Below, one piece after another: positions 30,441-38,074 of a stretch of 38,074 nucleotides of DNA (the stretch's first letter is position 1; every line of letters begins with the position of its first letter). Origin of the DNA: an uncultured Bacilli bacterium (GTDB lineage Bacteria > Bacillota_I > Bacilli_A > RF39 > UBA660); the NCBI GenBank assembly GCA_947522695.1, contig CANNTX010000004.1:1-38074 (forward strand), read 5' to 3'. Made by a program: the position numbers and the translations under genes. The notes beneath the pieces are model-generated. The model ran no database searches, had not been told where the DNA came from, and saw only the letters and a program-made list of their open reading frames with translations.

Positions 30441-30986
30441 TTATTCATTAACTTTAACCATTGCTGGTCGAATTACTTTATCTTTATAGATGTATCCTTT
30501 TTGCAATACTTCTAATATTACATTTGAAGGCTTATTTTCATCTTTTTCAGTTAAAACGGCTTGATGATAATTTGGATCAAATTCAATTCCTGATGCCTCT
30601 ATTTCTTTAACACCTAAATCAGTAAGCAGTTTAATTAAATTTGTATAAATCATTTTAAAACCTTCAAGATATTTTTTAACTTCATCGCTTGCTTCATCTG
30701 AAATTTCTGCTTTTAATGCTCTTTCAAAATTATCAATAGTTGGCAATAAATCTTCAATTAATTCTTCATTTGAATATTTATAAATATTTGCTATTTCATC
30801 TTCTTTTCTTCTTTTAAAGTTCATCATTTCAGCTTGAATTCTCATTGATTTTGCTTGTTCTTCAGATAATTTTGTTTTTAATTCTTCAATTTCTTTTTGT
30901 AGTTCATTATGTTTATTTTCGTGTTTAATATTTTTCTCTTTTGAATCTTCTTCAACTACATTTTTCTTTTTATGTTCTTTTTCCAC
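30441..30986 (-). CDS. grpE: Nucleotide exchange factor GrpE
   Basis: GrpE releases ADP from DnaK. The product has a charged N-terminal tail, a long coiled coil (about residues 25-75, NELQKEIEELKTKLSEEQAK) and the C-terminal beta domain with LLPTIDNFERAL, GIEFDPNYHQAV and VLQKGYIYKDKVIRPAMVKV. I prefer the GTG at 30986, which has AAAGGTGATC correctly spaced; a GTG at 30995 overlapping the hrcA stop is an alternative. The gene is coupled to hrcA. Confidence 0.95.
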   Translation of the reverse strand: MEKEHKKKNVVEEDSKEKNIKHENKHNELQKEIEELKTKLSEEQAKSMRIQAEMMNFKRRKEDEIANIYKYSNEELIEDLLPTIDNFERALKAEISDEASDEVKKYLEGFKMIYTNLIKLLTDLGVKEIEASGIEFDPNYHQAVLTEKDENKPSNVILEVLQKGYIYKDKVIRPAMVKVNE

Positions 30987-30991
30987 TTGGA

Positions 30992-31981
30992 TCACCTTTC
31001 TAAGTAACTTTTTAAGTAGTTAAGAAGTGTAACTACTTTATCGTATTCCATTCTTTTTGGTCCTATTATTGCAATAGTTCCTTCTTCTCCAGCAATATTA
31101 TAACTTGTTTTAATAACAGTTACATTTGGATCAAATTCATTTTCTTCACCAATGTATATATTGATTCCTTCATCATCTGTTTCAATCTTTTTGACTAGCT
31201 CGATATTTTCAAGTTTACTAATCATTCCTTTAATTTTGTCGGGTTCATCATATTCTGGTTGTTTTAAAATATTAGTTTTGCCTTGAAACAATACATCGGA
31301 ATTCTTTACGGTAAAATCTTCAAAAGCTTCTTTAAATAATCTCATAATTGCTTCGTGTTCTTTAATTTTTTTAGCAATTACAGGTTTTATTTCAAATTCT
31401 AATTTTTCATTAATGTTTGATAATCTAGTACCAAATAATTCTTTATTAATAAGTTCGCTTGTTTTAACTAATTCATTTATGCTTATATTGTTTGGGATAA
31501 TGAATTGTTTATTTTCAACATGTCCAGAAGATGTAACAACTACGGCTACTATTTTATTTGTATCTAATGGGATAATACTTATTTGTTTTAAAGTATTATT
31601 TTCGCTTTCTTTACCTAAAATGACGGTTGTATAATTGGTAATATCGCTTATGATTTCCATACATTTTACGATACAATCACTTACTGGTAAATTCTTATTA
31701 TTTAAAATAGTTTGTAATTTTAATACTTCTTCTCCAGTTAATTCTTTTGGCTTCATTAAATTGTCAACATAATATTTGTATCCTGCTTCTGAAGGAATAC
31801 GTCCGCTTGATGTGTGAGTCTTTTCTAAATAACCTAAACTTTCTAAGAATGCCATATCATTACGAATTGTTGCGCTGGAACATTTAAGCTTTTTTACTAA
31901 ACTTTTTGATCCAACAGGTCTAATTGTATTGATATATGTTTCGACAATCAATTTTAAAAGTTCATTTTGGCGATTATTCAT
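30992..31981 (-). CDS. hrcA: Heat-inducible transcription repressor HrcA
   Basis: HrcA is a repressor that binds CIRCE and is kept active by the chaperonin GroE. The 329-aa product has a winged-helix N-terminus (NELLKLIVETYINTIRPVGS, then CSSATIRNDMAFLESLGYLE with SSGRIPSEAGYKYYVD) and the GAF-like C-terminal domain ending GTIAIIGPKRMEYDKVVTLL. It heads the operon hrcA-grpE-(105 aa)-dnaK. Two CIRCE-like elements lie in its promoter and leader, so it controls itself. GGGAGTG precedes ATG 31981. Confidence 0.97.
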   Translation of the reverse strand: MNNRQNELLKLIVETYINTIRPVGSKSLVKKLKCSSATIRNDMAFLESLGYLEKTHTSSGRIPSEAGYKYYVDNLMKPKELTGEEVLKLQTILNNKNLPVSDCIVKCMEIISDITNYTTVILGKESENNTLKQISIIPLDTNKIVAVVVTSSGHVENKQFIIPNNISINELVKTSELINKELFGTRLSNINEKLEFEIKPVIAKKIKEHEAIMRLFKEAFEDFTVKNSDVLFQGKTNILKQPEYDEPDKIKGMISKLENIELVKKIETDDEGINIYIGEENEFDPNVTVIKTSYNIAGEEGTIAIIGPKRMEYDKVVTLLNYLKSYLER

Positions 31982-31997
31982 TTAATCACTCCCTTTA

Positions 31998-32024
31998 TTA
32001 GCACTCATTTTTTCTGAATGCTAA
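31998..32024 (-). promoter_or_regulatory. CIRCE operator, leader copy
   Basis: TTAGCACTC at 31998-32006, nine bases, then GAATGCTAA at 32016-32024. One base differs from the canonical GAGTGCTAA. It lies between the -10 and the hrcA start, the classic HrcA-binding position. Confidence 0.9.
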
Positions 32025-32028
32025 TATC

Positions 32029-32057
32029 ATTATAATATTATGCTTAGCACTTGTCAA
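32029..32057 (-). promoter_or_regulatory. Promoter of the hrcA-grpE-dnaK operon
   Basis: On the - strand a perfect TTGACA (32057-32052), 17 bases, then a perfect TATAAT (32034-32029). The -35 lies within the spacer of the upstream CIRCE-like element. Confidence 0.85.
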
Positions 32058-32071
32058 TATATGAGTGCTAA
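32044..32071 (-). promoter_or_regulatory. CIRCE-like operator, -35 copy with 10-base spacer
   Basis: TTAGCACTT at 32044-32052, ten bases, then GAGTGCTAA at 32063-32071. The spacer is one base longer than the canonical nine, and one arm base differs. It covers the -35 element. Confidence 0.8.
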
Positions 32072-32109
32072 ATTTGTCAAAATTTTTTATGTTTATTTTG
32101 AGTGAATTA

Positions 32110-32131
32110 AAAAAATCCTTATTTGAAGGAT
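32110..32131 (-). terminator. Terminator of the phosphoesterase gene
   Basis: On the - strand ATCCTT (32131-32126), loop CAAAT, AAGGAT (32120-32115), followed by seven Ts. It stands between the phosphoesterase stop and the hrcA promoter. Confidence 0.75.
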
Positions 32132-32141
32132 CTTTATACTT

Positions 32142-33545
32142 TTACAACTTATATCTTTTATTAAATTTTTCAATTTGAGACATTGTTGTTTTTTCAATAT
32201 CATCAGTAAATTTACTTTCTACTGGAATTGCTGCTTTTGCTAATGATTTATAATTTTCAGTATTATTTATTGGGCCTACTGTATTATTATCTTTATAATA
32301 ATTAAATTCTCCTAAAACTATCGGTTGATTTTCTAACATAATTTGTTTAACACAAACTTCACTTATAAAACCATTTTTAAATTTTATTGCCATATCTAAA
32401 ATAGTAGGTACTGGTTGTAATATATTTGACAAGCTTGGAACACATATATCTAATGATTTACCATTATAACTTGTTCTAATACTATAATTGTGTGAGTGGC
32501 CATGCAATGTGATTCCTGCATCTCGTGTAAACTTAACACCGTTTTCTGTATGATGATATAGGTGAATCATATCATTTTTAATGTTTATAATACTATTATT
32601 ATATCCCGGAATTATAACATCAGGACGATAATTAGATGTAATTAAGGATAAATCTAAACAAGAACTATTTAATATTGATAAATCATGATCTCCACCAACA
32701 GAGAATGTTAAAATTGAATCATCATGAGGATAATTTTCTAAAAAATATTTAACTTGCTCATAAGGATCTGATATTATTTGTGTTCCCTTGCTGAAGACTC
32801 CATCAAGTAAGTCACCACCACACATAATAATATGAATTCCGTTCTGCACGCAATAATTGAATGCTTTCTCAATTAGATCTTGACGACATCCACTGTTTCC
32901 GTAATGGAAATCTGATGAAGCTACAATTCTTATTTCGTTTTCGAATTTGTCGGTTATAATTGTTTCTTCTTGACTTTGTTTAGCATTATTTTTTAAACAT
33001 GATATTCTTGAAATAGGTACATATTGGATCATACCATTTGAATAATATTTTCTTTGATATGATATACCTAAGTTCTTAAGTTCTAATAACTTTGCTGTTA
33101 ATTCAGAAAAAGTAATATTTAACTGCTTACATATATCTGCATTTGAAACATTTTTATTTATTAAATCAATCAATACTTTGTAATTGTTTAAATCATAAAT
33201 TGTATAAGTTGGAATTGAAGATATTTCTACTTCTTTAGGATCTTCTTTTATACTTTCTTGAACAATATTTTTACTTTCTTCTTCATTTTCTTTAACCATA
33301 TCATATTCTTTTTCTTTTTCTGCTTCTAATAAAGTTCTAATTTTAGGAATTAATACTTTATAAAATTGATAACGATATTTATTATTACTCCATTCTTTTT
33401 TTGGACACGGATTATGTAAATCTTCTCCATATCTTATAACTAATAATATTTTATCATCAGTACTTAAATTTGATATAACCTTATCTATCATTTCTTCAGG
33501 ATATTCTTTAAAATACTCGTAAATTGTCTGTGCTTTTCTTCCCAT
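32142..33545 (-). CDS. Calcineurin-like phosphoesterase with N-terminal HTH-like region
   Basis: The 467-aa product has a C-terminal metallophosphatase domain with all metal-site motifs: SDFH (D212, H214), GGDLLDG (243-249), GGDHD (284-288) and HGHSH (348-352). The first 200 residues are different: a helical, charged segment (1-110), then a likely helix-turn-helix at about 124-160 (VLIDLINKNVSNADICKQLN then ITFSELTAKLLELKNLG). Related phosphoesterases act on nucleic acids, cyclic nucleotides or nucleotides; the DNA-binding-like front end hints at a nucleic acid substrate, but this is inference. It is a single gene between metG and hrcA with its own terminator. GGGGGATTTAT precedes the ATG. 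Confidence 0.75.
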   Translation of the reverse strand: MGRKAQTIYEYFKEYPEEMIDKVISNLSTDDKILLVIRYGEDLHNPCPKKEWSNNKYRYQFYKVLIPKIRTLLEAEKEKEYDMVKENEEESKNIVQESIKEDPKEVEISSIPTYTIYDLNNYKVLIDLINKNVSNADICKQLNITFSELTAKLLELKNLGISYQRKYYSNGMIQYVPISRISCLKNNAKQSQEETIITDKFENEIRIVASSDFHYGNSGCRQDLIEKAFNYCVQNGIHIIMCGGDLLDGVFSKGTQIISDPYEQVKYFLENYPHDDSILTFSVGGDHDLSILNSSCLDLSLITSNYRPDVIIPGYNNSIINIKNDMIHLYHHTENGVKFTRDAGITLHGHSHNYSIRTSYNGKSLDICVPSLSNILQPVPTILDMAIKFKNGFISEVCVKQIMLENQPIVLGEFNYYKDNNTVGPINNTENYKSLAKAAIPVESKFTDDIEKTTMSQIEKFNKRYKL

Positions 33546-33603
33546 ATAAATCCCCCTTTTGCTTATATGTGATATATTATAGCAAACATTTGTTATTAAG
33601 TCA

Positions 33604-33628
33604 ATAGAAAAGCCTTACTTTTGGCTTT
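33604..33628 (-). terminator. Terminator of metG
   Basis: On the - strand AAAGCC (33628-33623), loop of 8, GGCTTT (33614-33609), then TCTATT. An alternative stem CTTAC/GTAAG overlaps it. It lies about 20 bases past the metG stop. Confidence 0.55.
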
Positions 33629-33646
33629 GTAAGACTTTATTTTAAA

Positions 33647-35290
33647 CTATTTGTTATTTAATTTATCCATAATACTTTTAGTTTCTTCATCATCTATACG
33701 ATTAAATAATAGTTCATTATTTACTATTTTAATGTCTCCAGTTATTTCTTTTTCTTGCCAGTTACTTTCTTTAGATATGTCTAACATATTAAGAATTTTA
33801 TCGGAAGTTTCACTTAAGAACGGTCTAATTAAATTAGCTATATTTACAATCATATATGTGCAAGTATAAGTTATATCATTAAATTCTTCAATATTTTCTT
33901 TAACTTTGATCCATGGAGTATTTTCATCATAATATTTGTTTCCTAAAGAAATATAATCCATTACTTTTGATAATGCTGACTTTAATTCTCCTTTTTCAAT
34001 TAGTTCTCCAACTTCTTTATAAGTGTTTAAAGTTGTTTCTTTTATTTTAGAATCAACTGTTCCTTCTGTGATAATACCTTCAAATTTTTTATTTATGAAT
34101 GAGAAGTTACGATTAATAAAGTTTCCTAGTGTTCCAACTAAAAATTTATTATGAACAGTTATCATTTCTTCAATTGAACAACTTATATCTTTAACTTCAG
34201 GCCCGTTAAAAATAAAGTAGAATCTTAAAGTATCTTTATTAAATAATTCTAATAATTCATTAACTGAAATTAAATTTCCTTTACTTTTACTCATTTTTTC
34301 ATTATTTAAATTAACATATGCTGATGAAATTATATAATCAGGTAGTCTATAATTATCCCCTATTGCTAGTTCAAGAGCTGGGAAAATAGTTGTATGGAAT
34401 GGGATATTATCTTTGCCGTGTACCATATAAACTCTTAAATTTTGATTGTTATCTGATAATATTTCATCGGGATTTAATCCTCTTTCACGTAATACCTTAT
34501 CTGCTGTACTTAAATAACCTAAAACAGCTTCAATCCATACATATATTCTTTTGTTTTCGTAGCCTTTTACTGGTACTTCAACACCCCAGTCAAGTTCTCT
34601 AGTTGTTGCTCTTTCTACTAAACCATCAATGTATTTTTGAGTTTCTCCAATAGCGTTTTTACGCCATTTATCTTTATTTTTATCTAATAGTTTTTGTAAT
34701 TCTTCTTTAAATTCTGGCAATTTAAAATATAAATGTTTATTTATTTTAGTTGTTAGTGAACTACCACATGTTTTACAATGTTTATTTAATACTTGACTTG
34801 GATCTAATGATGCTAAACAATTATCACATTGATCACCAGTAGATTCTCCACCACAATTTGGACATGTTCCAACTATTTCACGATCTGATACAAATTTATT
34901 ACATCTATCACAGTAATCTTGTTCAATTTCTTTTTCATAAATATATCCGTTATTAATCATTTTTAAAAATGCATTTTGAACGTATTTTTTATGGTAATCT
35001 GTCATTGTTGCAGTATATAAATCATAATTAAAGCCAATATTATTAAATGTTTTAACAAATTCTTCATGATAAAAAGTTGCTATGGCTTCTGGTGTAGTTC
35101 CTTCTTTTTTAGCTCTTTCAGTTATTGGAGTTCCATGACAATCAGAGCCGGATACATAAATAACGTTATCTCCACACATTCGGTAATACTTTGCTATAAC
35201 ATCTCCTGGCAAAAGGGCTGCTAAGTGTCCTACGTGTAAATAATAATTAGCATATGGCCATGCGCCACCTATTAAAATATCTCTTTTCAT
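33647..35290 (-). CDS. metG: Methionyl-tRNA synthetase
   Basis: Class I synthetase charging tRNA-Met. HVGH at residues 19-22 is the HIGH motif and EKMSKSKGN is the KMSKS loop. Between them a connecting-peptide zinc domain has four Cys pairs (CDRC, CPNC, CDNC, CKTC), the two-knuckle form. The 547-aa protein ends after the helical anticodon-binding domain and lacks the C-terminal tRNA-binding (EMAP/Trbp111-like) extension that many bacterial enzymes of 650-680 aa carry. AAAAGGAGATTAGAGAAA precedes ATG 35290. A 31-aa membrane peptide gene lies between it and the promoter. Confidence 0.97.
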   Translation of the reverse strand: MKRDILIGGAWPYANYYLHVGHLAALLPGDVIAKYYRMCGDNVIYVSGSDCHGTPITERAKKEGTTPEAIATFYHEEFVKTFNNIGFNYDLYTATMTDYHKKYVQNAFLKMINNGYIYEKEIEQDYCDRCNKFVSDREIVGTCPNCGGESTGDQCDNCLASLDPSQVLNKHCKTCGSSLTTKINKHLYFKLPEFKEELQKLLDKNKDKWRKNAIGETQKYIDGLVERATTRELDWGVEVPVKGYENKRIYVWIEAVLGYLSTADKVLRERGLNPDEILSDNNQNLRVYMVHGKDNIPFHTTIFPALELAIGDNYRLPDYIISSAYVNLNNEKMSKSKGNLISVNELLELFNKDTLRFYFIFNGPEVKDISCSIEEMITVHNKFLVGTLGNFINRNFSFINKKFEGIITEGTVDSKIKETTLNTYKEVGELIEKGELKSALSKVMDYISLGNKYYDENTPWIKVKENIEEFNDITYTCTYMIVNIANLIRPFLSETSDKILNMLDISKESNWQEKEITGDIKIVNNELLFNRIDDEETKSIMDKLNNK

Positions 35291-35306
35291 TTTCTCTAAT
35301 CTCCTT

Positions 35307-35402
35307 TTAATAACTAAATATGTGAATTATAAGCATTGCTATAATTAAAATAAAAATTATAATGGCAGATATAATGTATATCCATCTTTGATACTTCTTC
35401 AT
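35307..35402 (-). CDS. 31-aa membrane peptide upstream of metG
   Basis: The product MKKYQRWIYIISAIIIFILI... is a basic start followed by a single membrane helix. It begins about 15 bases after the predicted transcription start, with only a weak ribosome site (GTGATTTT), and ends at the metG ribosome site. It could be a genuine small protein or a leader peptide; the frame has no independent support beyond its build and position. Confidence 0.4.
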   Translation of the reverse strand: MKKYQRWIYIISAIIIFILIIAMLIIHIFSY

Positions 35403-35416
35403 AAAATCACAACTAT

Positions 35417-35445
35417 ATTCTATCAAATTGACTATAAAATGTAAA
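35417..35445 (-). promoter_or_regulatory. Promoter of metG
   Basis: On the - strand TTTACA (35445-35440), 17 bases, then TAGAAT (35422-35417). It lies in the only gap between rpoC and metG, downstream of the rpoC terminator. Confidence 0.6.
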
Positions 35446-35482
35446 ATGTTTATTATAAAACAAATGAATAATATTATTACAA

Positions 35483-35509
35483 TAAAAAACTAAGATATTT
35501 CTATCTCAG
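35483..35509 (-). terminator. Terminator of rpoC
   Basis: On the - strand CTGAGATA (35509-35502), loop GAAA, TATCTTAG (35497-35490) with one G-U pair, followed by six Ts. It is 10 bases past the rpoC stop. Confidence 0.8.
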
Positions 35510-35518
35510 CTTTTAATA

Positions 35519-38074
35519 TTATTCATTATCGCTAGTTTCAGTAGTTTCTTCGTTATTTTCTGAAGCGTTTTCTTCTACTTCATTAACTTCGATATTTGGT
35601 TGTTCTTCATTATCTAAGAATTCTTCTTCTAATACCTCACTTGGTTCATCTGATAAAAATTCTTTTTCTAATGTTATATCTACATCAGCATATTGTCTTG
35701 CACCAGTACCAGCTGGAATTAATTTACCTAAAATTACGTTTTCTTTTAAGCCTCTTAATTCATCAACTTTTCCTTTAATAGCAGCATCTGTTAATACTCT
35801 TGTTGTTTCTTGGAATGATGCAGCTGATAAGAATGAATCAGTTTCTAAACTTGATTTTGTAATACCTAAGATAATTGGGTAACCTTTAGCAGGAACTTTA
35901 CCTTCAAGAATAATTGGTTTATTCTTCTTAGCAAATTCTCTAATACTAACTGTTAAACCTGCTACCATATCAGTATCTCCAGCATCAGTTATTCTAATCT
36001 TATTAATCATTCTTGATGCAATAACTTCAACGTGTTTATCAGCAATATCAACACCTTGTGATTTATATACTTTTTGAATTTCTTTTAAGATATATTCTTG
36101 AGTAGTAATTGGATCGGTAACTGCAAGTAATTCTTTAGGTGCAATAATACCTTCAGTTAATCTATCACCAGCATTAACTTCTGATCCTACTTCTACTCTT
36201 AATTTAGCACCATAACTTGTTGTATGTTCTCTAGCTTCATTGTCATTCATAACAGTTATTTTCCATTTACCAGAAGCATCTTCAATTTTAGATACTTTAC
36301 CTGTAATTTCGGCAATTGTTGCTTTTCCTTTTGGACGACGAGCTTCAAATACTTCTTCAACTCTTGGTAAACCTTGAGTGATATCTTCTTCTGAAGCAAC
36401 GCCACCGGCATGGAATGTACGAAGTGTTAACTGTGTACCTGGCTCACCGATTGATTGAGCAGCCATAATACCTACAGCTTCACCTGTTTCAACTAAGTTT
36501 CCAGTTGCTAGGTTGTAACCATAACATTTTTGACAAATTCCGTGTTCACTCTTACAAGTTAATACGCTTCTGATTTCAACTTTCGTAATACCTGCTTTAA
36601 CAATCTTGCTTGCAATACTTTCAGTAATTGCTTCACCTTTATCAACAATAACTTCTTTAGTTTCGGGATTGATAACTTTTTTAGCAGCATATCTACCAAC
36701 AATTCTTTCAGCCATTGATTCAATAACTGATCCATCACTGTCGTTAATAAAGTCTGATACTACTAAGCCTGATGTACAACCACAATCTTCTTCTTTAATG
36801 ATTATATCTTGACCAACATCTACAAGTCTTCTTGTTAAGTAACCTGAATCGGCTGTCTTAAGAGCTGTATCGGCTGATCCTTTACGAGCACCGTGAGTAT
36901 TAACGAAGAATTCGTTAACTGAGTGTCCTTCATAAAGTGATGTTAAAATTGGGATTTCTACTGCATCACCATTTGGTTTAGCCATTAATCCACGCATACC
37001 TGCCATTTGGGTAAATTGGTTTAATGAACCACGGGCACCAGATGACATCATGATGAATATTGGGTTAGTCGGATTATTTGCAGCTATATCTTTTAATTCT
37101 GCTTCTACTTGACTTCTTACTTCATTCCATACAGCACATACTGAATTATGTCTTTCTAAATCAGTAATTAAACCTCTTTGGAATTGTTTATTTATTTTAT
37201 TAACCTTTTCTTGACCAGCAGCAATATATTCTTGTTTATGTTGACTAGTCATGATATCCATAATACTGAATGTGATACCTGAAATTGTAGAATATTTAAA
37301 TCCTAAATCTTTTAATCTATCTAGCATCATAGATGTTTCAGTTGTTTTATAACGTTTAAATATTTGAGCAATTATTTGTTGTAATGTCTTTTTAGCAAAT
37401 GCTGGTGTTAAAGGCATAGCTTTAATTGCTTCAGGAATATTTGTACCCATTTCTAAGAAATACTTACTTGGAGTTAATCCTTCAATATTGTCTTTAGTTG
37501 GTTCATTGATGTATGGATAAGTATCTGGTAATATTTCATTAAATAATAATTTACCAGCTGTTGTAACTAAATATTTATCTTTAACATCATCGGCAAATAT
37601 TTTATATTTAAATGATCTAACTGGAAGAGCGATTCTTGTATGTAAAGTGATTTCTCTTCTTTCATAAGCCATTAATGCTTCATTTGAGTTTTTATATACT
37701 TTACCTTCGTTTGGTTCGCCAGCATATTCTAATGTGATGTAATAGTTTCCTAATACCATATCTTGTGATGGAGTAACGATTGGTTTACCATCTGATGGCT
37801 TTAAGATGTTATTAGCACCTAACATTAAGATTCTTGCTTCAGCTTTTGCTTCTTCACTAATTGGTACATGAACTGCCATTTGGTCACCATCGAAATCGGC
37901 ATTAAACGCAGCACATACTAATGGGTGTAATCTAATAGCTTTACCACCAACTAATTTTGGCTCGAATGCTTGAATACCAAGTCTATGTAATGTTGGAGCA
38001 CGGTTAAGCATAACTGGATGTTCAGTAATTACATCTTCAACTACATCCCAAACACAGTCATCTTTATTATCTAT
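35519..38074 (-). CDS. rpoC: RNA polymerase beta' subunit, C-terminal part (cut by window edge)
   Basis: The frame is open to the last base of the window, giving 851 residues of the C-terminal two thirds. The active-site NADFDGDQM binds the catalytic Mg. The bridge helix and trigger-loop region follow (MAGMRGLMAKPNGD, GHSVNEFFVNTHGARKGSAD). The C-terminal zinc site has CGC and CKSEHGICQKCYGYN, and EAVGIMAAQSIGEPGTQLTLRTFHAGG is the family hallmark. The tail is strongly acidic and Glu/Asn-rich. It is the last gene of the rpoB-rpoC unit, presumably continuing to the right. A terminator follows the stop. Confidence 0.98.
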   Translation of the reverse strand: MDNKDDCVWDVVEDVITEHPVMLNRAPTLHRLGIQAFEPKLVGGKAIRLHPLVCAAFNADFDGDQMAVHVPISEEAKAEARILMLGANNILKPSDGKPIVTPSQDMVLGNYYITLEYAGEPNEGKVYKNSNEALMAYERREITLHTRIALPVRSFKYKIFADDVKDKYLVTTAGKLLFNEILPDTYPYINEPTKDNIEGLTPSKYFLEMGTNIPEAIKAMPLTPAFAKKTLQQIIAQIFKRYKTTETSMMLDRLKDLGFKYSTISGITFSIMDIMTSQHKQEYIAAGQEKVNKINKQFQRGLITDLERHNSVCAVWNEVRSQVEAELKDIAANNPTNPIFIMMSSGARGSLNQFTQMAGMRGLMAKPNGDAVEIPILTSLYEGHSVNEFFVNTHGARKGSADTALKTADSGYLTRRLVDVGQDIIIKEEDCGCTSGLVVSDFINDSDGSVIESMAERIVGRYAAKKVINPETKEVIVDKGEAITESIASKIVKAGITKVEIRSVLTCKSEHGICQKCYGYNLATGNLVETGEAVGIMAAQSIGEPGTQLTLRTFHAGGVASEEDITQGLPRVEEVFEARRPKGKATIAEITGKVSKIEDASGKWKITVMNDNEAREHTTSYGAKLRVEVGSEVNAGDRLTEGIIAPKELLAVTDPITTQEYILKEIQKVYKSQGVDIADKHVEVIASRMINKIRITDAGDTDMVAGLTVSIREFAKKNKPIILEGKVPAKGYPIILGITKSSLETDSFLSAASFQETTRVLTDAAIKGKVDELRGLKENVILGKLIPAGTGARQYADVDITLEKEFLSDEPSEVLEEEFLDNEEQPNIEVNEVEENASENNEETTETSDNE

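Noticed and set aside
1..38074. CRISPR arrays, rRNA, tRNA genes and insertion sequences
   Set aside because: No regularly spaced repeats, tRNA cloverleaf or CCA-ended gene, rRNA signature or transposase frame was recognised on either strand.
1..38074. Mycoplasma-type genetic code (TGA as Trp)
   Set aside because: Trp residues in conserved positions use TGG, and TGA serves as the stop of several genes.

Overview
The window is AT-rich DNA from a monoderm, low-GC member of the Firmicutes/Bacilli (Mollicutes-like) lineage. It uses the standard code: TGG encodes Trp, and TGA is used as a stop, for example after the 73-aa phage gene ending at 10650. Housekeeping genes are rarA, mnmA, lepA, alaS, cvpA, a thioredoxin, rnhC (RNase HIII), holA, a type I signal peptidase, dnaJ, pepF, dnaK, grpE, hrcA, metG and the 3' part of rpoC. 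HrcA/CIRCE control, RNase HIII and B. subtilis-like Shine-Dalgarno sites fit Bacilli. The very short intergenic regions and low GC suggest an uncultured, host-associated lineage (an inference, not a taxonomic call).

Layout. Positions 1-3617 are chromosome: rarA (-), a Xer-type tyrosine recombinase (+), an unrecognised 39-aa basic peptide (-) and a ZIP-family metal transporter (+). Positions 3618-12290 hold an integrated filamentous-phage (inovirus-like) genome of about 8.6 kb, all genes on the + strand. Positions 12291-38074 return to chromosome, where nearly every gene is on the - strand: an XRE-type regulator, mnmA, a SpoIIM-like membrane protein, lepA, an unusually short alaS, cvpA-trx, rnhC (+), a 50-aa/490-aa pair of unknowns, holA-lepB, dnaJ, pepF, the hrcA-grpE-(unknown)-dnaK heat-shock cluster, a calcineurin-like phosphoesterase, metG and rpoC.

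The main object is the prophage. It carries no integrase and is bounded by a 21-bp direct repeat. The right copy lies in an almost complete dif site: XerD-type arm GGTTAACATAA, centre TATATA, XerC-type arm TTATAGGAAGT. The left copy has the same XerD arm and centre but a degenerate XerC arm (TTGCCACAAGT). The element therefore appears to have entered the chromosome dimer-resolution site through the host Xer system and to have regenerated a working dif at its right edge. The switch from mostly + genes on the left to - genes on the right agrees with a replication terminus here, and a xer gene lies 1.4 kb from the left boundary.

The phage modules in order are: a control region with iterated repeats; a small probable ssDNA-binding protein; a 75-aa unknown; a 63-aa probable major coat protein; a 538-aa secreted and membrane-anchored virion protein; three small membrane proteins; a 407-aa anchored protein with two Ig-like (DUF5011-type) repeats, the likely adhesin; a Zot/pI-like assembly ATPase; a Rep_trans-type rolling-circle initiator with a strong hairpin inside its 5' end; an intergenic region of about 450 bp packed with serial hairpins (likely origins and packaging signal); and an accessory cassette of small unknown proteins ending in a separately promoted two-helix membrane protein. 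No secretin gene is present, as expected for a host with no outer membrane.
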